DNA from: Lentisphaeria bacterium
Lineage (GTDB): Bacteria; Verrucomicrobiota; Lentisphaeria; Victivallales; UBA1829
Length of the DNA: 64,000 nucleotides
Assembly (NCBI GenBank): GCA_017456805.1
Contig: JAFTIQ010000020.1
Location: 25,433 to 89,432 of the forward strand
Direction: 5' to 3'
Both the position numbers and the translations under genes were made by a program. The notes below the pieces were generated by a model. The model made no database searches. It was not told where the DNA came from and saw only the letters and a program-made list of their open reading frames with translations. Shown one piece after another: positions 35,943 through 44,415 of this stretch (position 1 is the stretch's first letter; every line of letters begins with the position of its first letter).

Positions 35943-36076
35943 ATGTCGTATAATATCCATTATGTTAAGTCATCAGGTTCAAAAATCATTTTTTTTGATT
36001 CTTTTTTTCATCTTTCTTTAATATAACTTTCTTATAATCAATCCCCTGATATAACATAACGGATATTATGCGACAT
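35943..36076. repeat. Inverted-repeat element, MITE-like, in a gene-free stretch
   Basis: The 450-base interval 35848-36298 holds no gene. Its main feature is a pair of arms: 35943-35977 begins ATGTCGTATAATATCC and 36045-36076 ends GGATATTATGCGACAT. The arms are about 32-35 bases long with a few mismatches, enclosing about 67 AT-rich bases. No target-site duplication is visible. Beyond it, 36077-36236 is AT-rich with nothing I can assign. Confidence 0.7.
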
Positions 36077-36236
36077 CAGAATTCATTTTTATATAACAAA
36101 TATTCCATATTAATATAGAGGTGAAAAAATATTTTTCAAGTCCCTGAGCAATATTTTTTTGCAATTGCTTTCCTTTCCAGCGGATTTCATTTCTGTTCAG
36201 AGCTGCAGAATTCTTTAAAAAAAATCACATTGCGGC

Positions 36237-36265
36237 TTGATTTTGGAAAAAAAATGGACTATATT
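36237..36265 (+). promoter_or_regulatory. Promoter of the mraZ operon
   Basis: TTGATT (36237-36242), 17 bases, TATATT (36260-36265). Confidence 0.65.
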
Positions 36266-36279
36266 GGAACAAAATGGAA
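36244..36279 (+). promoter_or_regulatory. Probable MraZ binding repeats
   Basis: TGGA occurs at 36244, 36255, 36265 and 36275, that is with a period of 11, 10 and 10 bases, across the promoter. MraZ is known to bind TGGGN repeats of about 10-base period before its own gene; here the fourth base is A. Confidence 0.6.
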
Positions 36280-36298
36280 AAATATCAGGTTTTAAAAG

Positions 36299-36769
36299 AT
36301 GCTTACGTTCTGCGGGATAGATTATTGTTCCATGGATTCCAACGGCAGAGTCAAACTCAGCCCGAAAATCCTGGAGGATTTCACTTCCAAGGGCAAAGAT
36401 GTAGTTCTCTACTGTCTGCCCGAAGGGGCGATTGCGGTCTATCCGGAAGAAACGTATCTGAAAATCCGTCAGGAACGGGAACTCTCTGAGGGGAAAGCCG
36501 CCGGGAGTTTTCTCGGACGGCAGATGCTCCGCAGATCCGGTGCATGGTCTCAATCCGAACGGATTTCCGCGCAGGGACGGATCACGCTTCCTTTGCCCTT
36601 CCGGGAACATGCCGGATTCGGCGCCGGAAGTCAGAAAATGGTGGTCGTCGGAGTGGAAATCGGGGTAGAACTCTGGACCATGGAACGGTGGGAAGCAGAA
36701 CGGAAACGCATGAGTGAACATGATACACTGAAACGGGAACAGGAAATGCAGGCAGATTTGAATATCTGA
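36299..36769 (+). CDS. mraZ: Transcriptional regulator MraZ
   Basis: A 156-residue protein with two AbrB/SpoVT-like domains, the form that opens division and cell-wall clusters. The first domain carries SMDSNGRVKLSPKILEDF and the second SERISAQGRITLPLPFREHAGF, the two DNA-contact loops, each ending in a family-like LP/LS motif. The ATG at 36299 gives the expected N-terminus, although its ribosome site (AGG) is weak. MraZ normally represses its own operon through repeats at the promoter, which are visible upstream. The usual next gene, rsmH, is missing here. Confidence 0.88.
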   Translation: MLTFCGIDYCSMDSNGRVKLSPKILEDFTSKGKDVVLYCLPEGAIAVYPEETYLKIRQERELSEGKAAGSFLGRQMLRRSGAWSQSERISAQGRITLPLPFREHAGFGAGSQKMVVVGVEIGVELWTMERWEAERKRMSEHDTLKREQEMQADLNI

Positions 36770-36792
36770 ACAGGCAAGGACAGAGAATCAAA

Positions 36793-37068
36793 ATGGCAAC
36801 GGTCAAAACAGGAAAAATTGTAAAATATCTGATCAGTCTTTTTGCGGCTGCGGCTTTGCTGATCCTGGCTGGCGGTGCTAAAAAGATGTTCACATCGGAA
36901 TCTCACAATGAAGAAGCAGCCAAAATCAAAGCTGCCGCTCTCCTCTATGTTTCTGCTGCTGACGATAAACAGGCATTGCAGGAAACCGCTGAGAAGGCTC
37001 CCGATTTTCTTCTTTTTACCGCTTCCAGCGCAAATCTGAAACTGATTGACGATGAAATCCTCAAATAA
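36793..37068 (+). CDS. Small single-pass membrane protein in the FtsL position
   Basis: A 91-residue protein with one membrane segment (VKYLISLFAAAALLILAGG) near the N-terminus and a helical tail outside (EEAAKIKAAALLYVSAADD). It lies exactly where ftsL is found in many division clusters, and its size and topology fit, but no clear leucine zipper is present, so the FtsL assignment is positional only. Its stop overlaps the start of the next gene (TAATG). Confidence 0.6.
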   Translation: MATVKTGKIVKYLISLFAAAALLILAGGAKKMFTSESHNEEAAKIKAAALLYVSAADDKQALQETAEKAPDFLLFTASSANLKLIDDEILK

Positions 37069-37649
37069 TGGAAGATCCTGACGCTCAAGATTTCCGGAAA
37101 AAAAGCGGCTGGATCATCATTCTGATCCTTCTCTGGGGCTTTTTTGCCCTGACAAGCGTATTTTATTTCAGTATTCTCAAACGTTCCGAATATCAGGCAA
37201 AAGCCCGGGAAACCGCTTGGCGTCAGGGGATACTGCCCGCTCTCAAAGGGAAAATTTATTCCTCCGACGGAACCGTTCTTGCCGCTTCAAAACTGGAATT
37301 TTTTCTCATCTGGGATAAAAAACATATCGGAGATTCTGTGCAGGAAATCCTCGGACGCCCCATCAGAAACGGCGGAAAAATTTCCGATTCCGAACTTTTA
37401 AAACTGGAAGCGATCACCCGGAGATACCCCAGAAATCTGCGGATCAAAACCATTGAACAGCGGAATACCTCCCTCTTCCTGACAAAAATGGAAGAAAAAT
37501 ACCGGAGTGTTTTGACGGGACAGGACGGGATTTTTGTGGTGATGTTCGACCGTTACGGACGGCGGGTCCCGGGAACGTTGAAAGTGATCCGTCAGCCGGT
37601 TCCGGGAAAATCTGTCACGCTGACTCCGGAAGAGGAGGCCGGACAATGA
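37068..37649 (+). CDS. PBP2/FtsI-like N-terminal (pedestal) protein without transpeptidase domain
   Basis: A 193-residue protein with one membrane segment (GWIIILILLWGFFALTSVFYF) followed by the N-terminal domain of class B penicillin-binding proteins: ALKGKIYSSDGTVLAASKLEFF matches the RGxIxDRnGxxLA block, YRSVLTGQDGIFVVMFDRYGRRVPG matches the region before the hinge, and VPGKSVTLTPEEEAGQ aligns with the PG..v.LTiD..iQ that joins the transpeptidase domain. The protein ends there. No SxxK, SxN or KTG motif exists in this or the next frame. The ATGA overlap with the SEDS gene shows the end is natural. It probably activates that glycosyltransferase. Confidence 0.82.
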   Translation: MEDPDAQDFRKKSGWIIILILLWGFFALTSVFYFSILKRSEYQAKARETAWRQGILPALKGKIYSSDGTVLAASKLEFFLIWDKKHIGDSVQEILGRPIRNGGKISDSELLKLEAITRRYPRNLRIKTIEQRNTSLFLTKMEEKYRSVLTGQDGIFVVMFDRYGRRVPGTLKVIRQPVPGKSVTLTPEEEAGQ

Positions 37650-38758
37650 AAGAACGGAAGAATATTTTATGGAATCTGATCATCGGACTTCTGGTCATCG
37701 GGATCGGCGGCTGTGCAGCGGTCTATTGTGCAAGAGCATACGGAGAGGATCCCTGGTATTTTTCCGGACGGCAAATGCTCTGGCTGACCATCGGCGTTTT
37801 TCTCTTCTGGGGAACAGCCTGCATCCCTTATCCGAAATTGAAACTTGCAGCGGTTCCGGCAGTAATAATATCCCTGATCGTTCTTGCACTTACAGCGGTC
37901 TGGGGGGTTAAAATCAATAATATGAACGGCTGGATCCCCATTCCCTTTACCGGGATCCGTTTTCAGCCCTCGGAAATTGTCAAACCTGCCTATCTCCTGC
38001 TTCTGTGCATGCTGGCGGTCAAGGAGGATTGGAGCGAAAAAAAACGGTTCCTTTTCTGTCTGCTTCTGACCGATCTTTTCTGCGGTCTGATCCTGTTTCA
38101 GCCGGATTTCGGAACGGCGACGATCTATGCCTGTATGCTTCCGCTGGTGCTTCTCTGCGGCGGTTTCCGGAAACGGTACACCCTGCCGATCTTCTTCGGC
38201 TGGATCCCGCCGGCAGTTCTGTTTGTTCTTCTGCATCCTTATGCATGGCGGCGGATCGTGGCGTTTCTGAATCCTTCGGATGACCATTTGGGCGCGAGCT
38301 GGCACATCAACCAATTCCGGATCACCATGGCAAACGGCGGCTGGCTGGGAGCGGAGGATCCGGGGGCAATCTGGGCAAATGCATATCTGCCCTATTCCCA
38401 CAGTGACTCTGTTTTCGCCTCACTGGTGGAAGCTGCCGGATTTACGGGGGGCGCGCTGGTGCTTGCGGGATTTTGTGTGATGATCATACTGTTCCGGAAA
38501 GCGGCGCTGGAAACAAGAGATAAAAATGCCCGGCTCTTTCTGTTCAGTGCCGGGCTTATGCTCATCGTGCAGGCATTTCTGCACATTGGAGTGAATGTAA
38601 CGATTATTCCGCCGACAGGATTGCCTTTGCCGTTTTTCTCATACGGCGGCAGCAATCTTGCCGGGGTTATGCTCCTGTTGGGAGCGGCATGTTCCGCTTA
38701 CAGGAGCACTTCTTCAGAATCCCAGATTGATCCCGAGACTGTGAAGGAAGACGAATAA
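37646..38758 (+). CDS. SEDS peptidoglycan glycosyltransferase, FtsW/RodA family
   Basis: A 370-residue protein with ten membrane helices. Family motifs are all present: NGWIPIPFTGIRFQPSEIVK, LILFQPDFGTATIY, the catalytic Asp254 in HSDSVFASLVEAAGF, and the end motif IGVNVTIIPPTGLPLPFFSYGGSN. It polymerises lipid II into glycan strands, usually with a class B PBP as partner. Here the preceding gene encodes only the pedestal part of such a partner. The 3' end overlaps the convergent transporter gene by 45 bases. FtsW or RodA cannot be separated by sequence alone, though the mraZ context favours FtsW. Confidence 0.93.
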   Translation: MKERKNILWNLIIGLLVIGIGGCAAVYCARAYGEDPWYFSGRQMLWLTIGVFLFWGTACIPYPKLKLAAVPAVIISLIVLALTAVWGVKINNMNGWIPIPFTGIRFQPSEIVKPAYLLLLCMLAVKEDWSEKKRFLFCLLLTDLFCGLILFQPDFGTATIYACMLPLVLLCGGFRKRYTLPIFFGWIPPAVLFVLLHPYAWRRIVAFLNPSDDHLGASWHINQFRITMANGGWLGAEDPGAIWANAYLPYSHSDSVFASLVEAAGFTGGALVLAGFCVMIILFRKAALETRDKNARLFLFSAGLMLIVQAFLHIGVNVTIIPPTGLPLPFFSYGGSNLAGVMLLLGAACSAYRSTSSESQIDPETVKEDE

Positions 38759-40348
38759 GATAATGATCGGTGCAACGAACCTGATCAGGATCGCCCAGAA
38801 CGTCATCAGAGTGAATCCATTACGGATCATCTGGGAATAGAACGGCTCATCCCGGAAACCGGAGAGCAGAAGCAGAATATTGGTATCCTGCAGATGGGTA
38901 AGATCACCTTCCCGAAGTTCACGTGCAGCTTTCCGGGCAGTCCAGAGCCATCCGGTGAAGATTGCTGTCATCATACCGGCAAGAGGCAGACACCAGTTGG
39001 ATGTGATATAATCCAGCACATCAAAGAAGTTTCCTTTGACATATTCCGGACTGAAACAGAAATCAAAAGCCTTTTTGACCCAGGGAATATTTTCCCATCC
39101 GGTAACAGAGATTGCAGAGAGGATTCCCAGCAAACTGATGATCACAAAAAGAACGGAAATCGCTTTTTTACGGCTCCATTTCAACTGGTCGATGAGGAAT
39201 GTCACTCCCATTTCCAGCAGAGAAGCACCGCTTGTAAATGCGGCAATCGTCAGCATCAGGAAGAACAACCCAGCCCAGAACCATCCGAATCCGCCGGGGA
39301 AGTGATTGAATGTCACAGGCAGAACCTGGAAAATCAACCCCGGTCCCGCTGTGGGCTGTCCGCCCATTGCAAAAACTGCCGGAAAGATCGCAAGACCTGC
39401 CATCAGAGCTGCGATCGTATCAAGAATAATGATGAATACAGAAGTCCGGAGGATATTTTCCTGCTTTTTCATATAACTTCCGTATGTAATCATGATACCC
39501 ATTCCGAGACTCAATGAGTAGAAGGAGTGACCGAGTGCTTCCAGAATACTTCCTGTTGAGAGTTTGGAGAAGTCGGGAGACAGGAAGAACTTGACTCCGT
39601 CGATTGCTCCGGGGAGGGTGACCCCGCGGATGATCACGGCAATCAGAAGAAGCAGAAGCAGCGGCATCAGAATTTTGCTCCAGCGTTCCACACCTTTCCG
39701 GATTCCACCCCACAGCATGGCACCGCAAAGAACCATAAATGCAAGATGCAGCAGAACGACTTTCCAGGGACAGGTGATGAAATTGCCGAAAGATTCTTTT
39801 GCCTGGGCAACGGTTTCAAAATTCATCTGTCTGCTGAAAGCAAGATAAACGTATTCCAGAATCCAGCCGCCGATAACAGAATAGTAGGAAAGAATTGCCA
39901 GACCGGTCAGAATGGAGAACAAACCGACCATTGCAACGCCTTTCCAGATAATCAAGGCTCCGGCAAGAGCTGAGACCACACCGAAGCCGATCATTCCGCT
40001 GTTCGTGCCGTTATCGACCAGATTGTCGATTCCGGAATAGATCATGAAAACAGCCTGAAGCAGTAACAGGATTCCCAGTACCCGGGAGAATTTCGATCCG
40101 GCAGGAGAGATTTCTTTGAATGCTCCATACGGATTTTTCTGTGTTTTGCGCCCGATAGCGATTTCGCTCAGCATCAGAGGAGTGCCAAGCAGAAAGATAC
40201 AGAGCAGATAAACAATCACAAATGCTCCGCCTCCGTTCATCCCGGTAATATACGGAAATTTCCAGATATTTCCGAGACCGATGGCAGAACCGGCTGCTGC
40301 AAGCACAAAACCGATCGTTCCGCCCCAAGTTTCTCTTTGCTGTTCCAT
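38714..40348 (-). CDS. Neurotransmitter:sodium symporter (SNF) family transporter
   Basis: A 544-residue protein with twelve helices. WGGTIGFVLAAAGSAIGLGNIWKFPY is the signature of helix 1 with the unwound substrate/sodium site; GTPLMLSEIAIGRKTQ and SLGMGIMITYGSYMKK follow as in LeuT-type sodium-coupled amino acid transporters. The substrate is unknown. It starts 14 bases after hisB. Its coding end runs 45 bases into the 3' end of the SEDS gene on the other strand. Confidence 0.93.
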   Translation of the reverse strand: MEQQRETWGGTIGFVLAAAGSAIGLGNIWKFPYITGMNGGGAFVIVYLLCIFLLGTPLMLSEIAIGRKTQKNPYGAFKEISPAGSKFSRVLGILLLLQAVFMIYSGIDNLVDNGTNSGMIGFGVVSALAGALIIWKGVAMVGLFSILTGLAILSYYSVIGGWILEYVYLAFSRQMNFETVAQAKESFGNFITCPWKVVLLHLAFMVLCGAMLWGGIRKGVERWSKILMPLLLLLLIAVIIRGVTLPGAIDGVKFFLSPDFSKLSTGSILEALGHSFYSLSLGMGIMITYGSYMKKQENILRTSVFIIILDTIAALMAGLAIFPAVFAMGGQPTAGPGLIFQVLPVTFNHFPGGFGWFWAGLFFLMLTIAAFTSGASLLEMGVTFLIDQLKWSRKKAISVLFVIISLLGILSAISVTGWENIPWVKKAFDFCFSPEYVKGNFFDVLDYITSNWCLPLAGMMTAIFTGWLWTARKAARELREGDLTHLQDTNILLLLSGFRDEPFYSQMIRNGFTLMTFWAILIRFVAPIIILFVFLHSLGINLGF

Positions 40349-40362
40349 AAAAAATTCCTTTC

Positions 40363-40947
40363 TCAGAGTGAACCCTTGGTCGAGGGGATACCAACGACAC
40401 GGGGGTCATGTGTTACAGCTGTACAAAGAGCCCGTCCGAATCCTTTGAAAATGGATTCAAACACATGGTGAGTCTCTCCTGTTTCCAGCATGCGGATGTG
40501 AAGATTCATTCCTGCGGTATTGGATAACGCTCGGAAAAATTCGCCGAACAGATCTGTATCAATATCCTTGATATACTGAGCTTTCGGTTCAACGCGATAT
40601 ACCAGATAGGGGCGTCCGGAAAGATCGACTGCCACCATGGAAAGGGTTTCATCCATGGGCAGGATGCAGCTTCCGCAGCGGGTGATCCCCGCTTTATCTC
40701 CAAGAGCATCGGCGATCACTTTCCCCAGGACAAGCCCGGTATCTTCCATGCTGTGATGCGCATCCACTTCCAGATCCCCTTTGACTTTCACGGTCAAATC
40801 AAATTTTCCATGCTTGGAAAAAAGGGTCAGCATGTGATCAAAAAACGGGATCCCGGTATCAATCTCGGAAACGCCGCTTCCGTCAAGATTGATCCTGACG
40901 AAAATATCCGTTTCCTTCGTCGTGCGGGCGAGTTCAGCTGTTCTCAT
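40363..40947 (-). CDS. hisB: Imidazoleglycerol-phosphate dehydratase
   Basis: A 194-residue enzyme that dehydrates imidazoleglycerol phosphate in histidine synthesis. Metal-binding motifs are complete: TGIPFFDHMLTLF, DAHHSMEDTGLVLG and ETHHVFESIFKGFGRAL. It is the single-domain form without phosphatase. No other his gene is in the window; it lies between DUF1015 and an SNF transporter with gaps of 23 and 14 bases, so it is part of a mixed operon. Confidence 0.97.
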   Translation of the reverse strand: MRTAELARTTKETDIFVRINLDGSGVSEIDTGIPFFDHMLTLFSKHGKFDLTVKVKGDLEVDAHHSMEDTGLVLGKVIADALGDKAGITRCGSCILPMDETLSMVAVDLSGRPYLVYRVEPKAQYIKDIDTDLFGEFFRALSNTAGMNLHIRMLETGETHHVFESIFKGFGRALCTAVTHDPRVVGIPSTKGSL

Positions 40948-40970
40948 CTCTCCACCTCAGTTTCTGCGGT

Positions 40971-42209
40971 TCAGCACTTGAAGTTATGAACCACAAGTCC
41001 ATCCCGGAGTTTGGGTTCAAACCAGGTTGATTTCGGAGGCATGATCTCACCGGCATCTGCAATATCCATCAGCTGATCCAGGGTCGTGGCATACATGGAG
41101 AACGCAACTTCTGCTTTTCCGCCGTCCACAAGCCGTTCCAGTTCGCCGGTTCCGCGGATCCCGCCGACAAAATCAATCCGTTTATCGGTTCTCGGATCGC
41201 CGATTCCAAGCAGCGGTGCAAGAACATTATCCTGCAGCACGCTGACATCCAGACGTTCGATCACGCCCAGGTCAGCTGTATTGAATTTCGGGGCAAGAGC
41301 ATACCACTGTTTGCCGAGATACATCCGGAAGGTTCCGCTCTTTGCAGGGGCAGGATCAGAAGTCTTTTCAACAGTGAACTTTTCTTCCAGTTTGGCAAGA
41401 AACGCTTCTGCTGTCATACCGTTCAGATCTTTGACGACACGGTTGTAGGGCAGGATTTTGAGTTCGCTTGCCGGGAAGGTAACTGCCAGGAAGAAGTTGT
41501 AATCTTCTGCGCCGCTGTGCATGGGATTGCGCGCCATACACTGAGCTTTTGCGCGGGAGGCAGATGCCGCGCGGTGGTGACCGTCTGCGATATACATGCA
41601 GGGAACTTCTTTCCGGAAGAGTTCGGAGATTTTGCGTCCGCGTTCGGTTCCGGTTTTCCAGAGTTTGTGTTCGATTCCATCGGGAGCCACAAAAGAGTAG
41701 TAAGGAGTTTCGGTGCAGATATCCTTGACGATCGCATTGATCTTTTCGTTGTCGCGATAGGTCAGGAACACGGGGCCGGTGTGGGAACGGAGTTCCATCA
41801 CATGTCTTGCCCGGTCATCTTCCTTATCTTTACGGGTTTTTTCGTGTTTCTTGATCACGTTGTTATCGTAATCATCAGCGGAAGCGCCGCCCACGATACC
41901 AACCTGGGTTCTGCCATCCATCTTGAGAGAGTAGACGTAGAGGTTGGGCTGGGGGTCATATTCCAGCGGAGCTTCTGCGATCAATCTGCGGAAATTGAAA
42001 ACAGCCTTGGCATAGACTGGATCGGAATGGAGATCAATTCCCGGTTCCATTTCGATTTCCGGTCTGGAAACACGCAGGAAAGAAAGGGGATTCCCCTTTG
42101 CCAGTTCCGCTGCTTCTTCGGTGTTTACAACATCATACGGAACGGCTGCGACCTGTGCCGCATTTTCCGGTTTCGGCATCATGCCCTGAAAAAGTTCAAA
42201 AATTGCCAT
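40971..42209 (-). CDS. DUF1015 family protein
   Basis: A 412-residue protein. The start (IFELFQGMMPKPENAAQVAAVPYDVV), NPLSFLRVSRPEIE, IKKHEKTRKDKEDDRARHV and YIADGHHRAASASRA are hallmarks of DUF1015. The family contains His- and Asp-rich conserved sites that suggest an enzyme acting on a phosphorylated or serine-like substrate, but I do not assign a reaction. It is first in the operon with hisB and the SNF transporter. The promoter is at 42261-42289. Confidence 0.92.
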   Translation of the reverse strand: MAIFELFQGMMPKPENAAQVAAVPYDVVNTEEAAELAKGNPLSFLRVSRPEIEMEPGIDLHSDPVYAKAVFNFRRLIAEAPLEYDPQPNLYVYSLKMDGRTQVGIVGGASADDYDNNVIKKHEKTRKDKEDDRARHVMELRSHTGPVFLTYRDNEKINAIVKDICTETPYYSFVAPDGIEHKLWKTGTERGRKISELFRKEVPCMYIADGHHRAASASRAKAQCMARNPMHSGAEDYNFFLAVTFPASELKILPYNRVVKDLNGMTAEAFLAKLEEKFTVEKTSDPAPAKSGTFRMYLGKQWYALAPKFNTADLGVIERLDVSVLQDNVLAPLLGIGDPRTDKRIDFVGGIRGTGELERLVDGGKAEVAFSMYATTLDQLMDIADAGEIMPPKSTWFEPKLRDGLVVHNFKC

Positions 42210-42260
42210 CGACTGTTTCCTCCTGAGTAATAGTCAATCACTTCTTGCAAATTTTGCGGT

Positions 42261-42289
42261 AATATATCCCCGGTTTCCGGAAAAGTCCA
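42261..42289 (-). promoter_or_regulatory. Promoter of the DUF1015-hisB-transporter operon
   Basis: On the minus strand TGGACT (42284-42289), 17 bases, TATATT (42261-42266). Confidence 0.6.
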
Positions 42290-42395
42290 GTAGCAGGAAC
42301 TGCAATCATAAACTTTTTTTACAGTTTTTCTCTCTTTTTCATACAGATAACAGCGAATTTTTCAACGGTTTCCGGGGATCAGAGTTCTTTTCTGC

Positions 42396-43394
42396 TCATT
42401 CGGGCATTTGCTGGGAAAGACAATGCAATGCGCCCCCTTCCAGAATGATCTCCCGGCAATTGATCCCTTTCACAGAACGGTCCGGGAAACATTTTCCGAT
42501 AATCTCCAGCGCCCGGGAATCCTCTTCCGCAAAACCGTAAACCGGTACAAGAACACAACGGTTCGTGATCAGAAAGTTTGCGTAAGTCGCAGGAAGATAC
42601 TCTTCCCGCCACCCCTCCGGAGGCGGAATCAGAGGCGGACAGGGCAGTTCCACGATTTCCAATCCGGCAGATTCCAGAACCCGGCGGTTGTTCGCCGTCA
42701 CTTCCACATTCTCTCCGATCTCAGAAGCTGCCATGATCACGGATCCCGGACGGAAAAACCGCACTTGAGTATCGACATGCCCATCTGTATCATCTCCGGC
42801 AAGACCGGATTTCAGCCAGATCACACGGTCGCATCCCAAAGCATCGCAAAGAATCTTTTCTGCCTGGGCTTTGGACATCCCCGGATTCCGGTTCGGATTC
42901 AAAATCACGGATTCTGTCGTGATCAGCGTCCCTTTTCCATCCACTTCCAGCGCACCGCCTTCGCAGACAATAGGGATCTCAAAACGGCGCAATCCGAATG
43001 TTTCAGCGATCCGCGCCGGAATGGAAGCATCATTCTCCCACGGCGGAAATTTTCCGCCCCACGCATTGTAGGTGAAATGCGCCATCGCAAGCTCGCCGGA
43101 AGCATCATTTTTCAAGAAAGTCGGACCGTAATCCCGGCACCAGACATCATTGGTCGGATAGTCAAATGCCTGAGCGTTGGCGGGCAGTTCAACGGGATTT
43201 CCGCCGGTCAGAACAAAGACCTTTTCTCCGCACTCCTCAGCAACGGCACGGTAATATTCCTGAAAGACATCCCGGACTTCCGGCATGATTCCGGGCCAGG
43301 TTTCCGGATTGTGGGGATAAGCGATCCAGACAGCCTGCTGTTTTTCCCACTCAGCAGGCATCCGGAATCCGAGGGAGGCGGGAGTCTCAGTCAT
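42396..43394 (-). CDS. aguA: Agmatine deiminase
   Basis: A 333-residue enzyme of the guanidine-modifying fold that converts agmatine to N-carbamoylputrescine and ammonia. Motifs: NDVWCRDYGPTFL, GGALEVDGKGTLITTE, DDTDGHVDTQVRFF with the catalytic His, and the nucleophile Cys in LEGGALHCLSQQMP near the C-terminus. ATG 43394 overlaps the aguB stop by eight bases, so the two enzymes are made in series from one message. Together they make putrescine from agmatine. Confidence 0.93.
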   Translation of the reverse strand: MTETPASLGFRMPAEWEKQQAVWIAYPHNPETWPGIMPEVRDVFQEYYRAVAEECGEKVFVLTGGNPVELPANAQAFDYPTNDVWCRDYGPTFLKNDASGELAMAHFTYNAWGGKFPPWENDASIPARIAETFGLRRFEIPIVCEGGALEVDGKGTLITTESVILNPNRNPGMSKAQAEKILCDALGCDRVIWLKSGLAGDDTDGHVDTQVRFFRPGSVIMAASEIGENVEVTANNRRVLESAGLEIVELPCPPLIPPPEGWREEYLPATYANFLITNRCVLVPVYGFAEEDSRALEIIGKCFPDRSVKGINCREIILEGGALHCLSQQMPE

Positions 43395-44250
43395 GAAAAC
43401 GCTCCATGATTCCATCGTAAGCATCAATTCTGCGATCCCGGAAGAAGGGCCACATCCGGCGATGATCTTCCATGGCTTTCAAATCGCAATCGGCATAAAC
43501 AATTTCCTGTTGATCCTGAGAACCTTCCGCAATCCGGCGTCCGTAAAAATCACAAACAAAACTGCTGCCCCAGAATGTGGTTTCCGCCTCAGTTCCGACC
43601 CGGTTGATTGCGGCATAATAGCATCCGTTTGCAACGGAATGACCGCACTGAACATTGAGCCATGCTTCCCGTTGAAGGGCGCCCAGCCCGGCAGGTTCCG
43701 CCGCGATCCGCCCGATAGCTGTCGGACAGAAAATGATCTCCGCTCCGGAAAGAGCTGTAAGGCGGGCAGATTCCGGATACCACTGATCCCAGCAGATGAT
43801 CACTCCGATCTTCGCATATTTCGTCTGAAAGGTTTTGAATCCGAGATCCCCGGGCGTAAAATAGAATTTTTCCTCAAAGCCGGGATCCTGCGGGATATGC
43901 ATTTTCCGGTATTTCCCAAGAAACGTTCCATCCGCATCAATAACAGCCGCTGTGTTATGCGCCAATCCGGGAGCCCGTTTCTCGAAAAGAGAAAGGATCA
44001 GCACCACACTGTATTTTTTTGCAACGGCAGAAAACCGCTCTGTCACAGGACCGGGGATTTCATCTGCAAGATCAAACAGATCCGGATCCTGGGTTCTGCA
44101 AAAATAGGGAGTCGGGAAAAGTTCCTGCGTACAAATGATTTTCGCACCGTTCTGCGCAGCCTCGGCGATCGCCTGTTCCAACGCCTGAAATGCAGCTTCT
44201 TTGCTTTCCCGTTCAGCATCCTGAACAAGGGCAATTCGGATATTCTTCAT
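43387..44250 (-). CDS. aguB: N-carbamoylputrescine amidase
   Basis: A 287-residue nitrilase-superfamily enzyme that hydrolyses N-carbamoylputrescine to putrescine. The Glu-Lys-Cys triad lies in CTQELFPTPYF, GKYRKMHIPQDP and VIICWDQWYPE. Near-identical wording of these blocks to known AguB proteins and the overlap with aguA make the substrate secure. No speA-type arginine decarboxylase is in the window, so agmatine may come from elsewhere. Confidence 0.94.
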   Translation of the reverse strand: MKNIRIALVQDAERESKEAAFQALEQAIAEAAQNGAKIICTQELFPTPYFCRTQDPDLFDLADEIPGPVTERFSAVAKKYSVVLILSLFEKRAPGLAHNTAAVIDADGTFLGKYRKMHIPQDPGFEEKFYFTPGDLGFKTFQTKYAKIGVIICWDQWYPESARLTALSGAEIIFCPTAIGRIAAEPAGLGALQREAWLNVQCGHSVANGCYYAAINRVGTEAETTFWGSSFVCDFYGRRIAEGSQDQQEIVYADCDLKAMEDHRRMWPFFRDRRIDAYDGIMERFHD

Positions 44251-44279
44251 CGTAAACCTCTCTCTTGAATTTTTCTGTT

Positions 44280-44307
44280 AATATACCGTGCAAACAGCGA
44301 AAATCAA
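44280..44307 (-). promoter_or_regulatory. Promoter of aguBA
   Basis: On the minus strand TTGATT (44302-44307), 16 bases, TATATT (44280-44285). Confidence 0.6.
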
Positions 44308-44345
44308 GATTTCTGCTGATATTTTCAGGATTCTTTCTGCGTTCC

Positions 44346-44373
44346 TTGAAAACTCCTGATACTCTGCTATATT
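44346..44373 (+). promoter_or_regulatory. Promoter of the SGNH hydrolase gene
   Basis: TTGAAA (44346-44351), 16 bases, TATATT (44368-44373), divergent from the aguBA promoter. Confidence 0.6.
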
Positions 44374-44415
44374 AATTACAGAAAAATTCAGTATGATCAG
44401 GGAAAGGGGTTACGG

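Noticed and set aside
36274..36489. 71-codon frame starting at the last TGGA repeat
   Set aside because: Out of frame with mraZ and starting at the predicted transcription start; the ATG belongs to the repeat.
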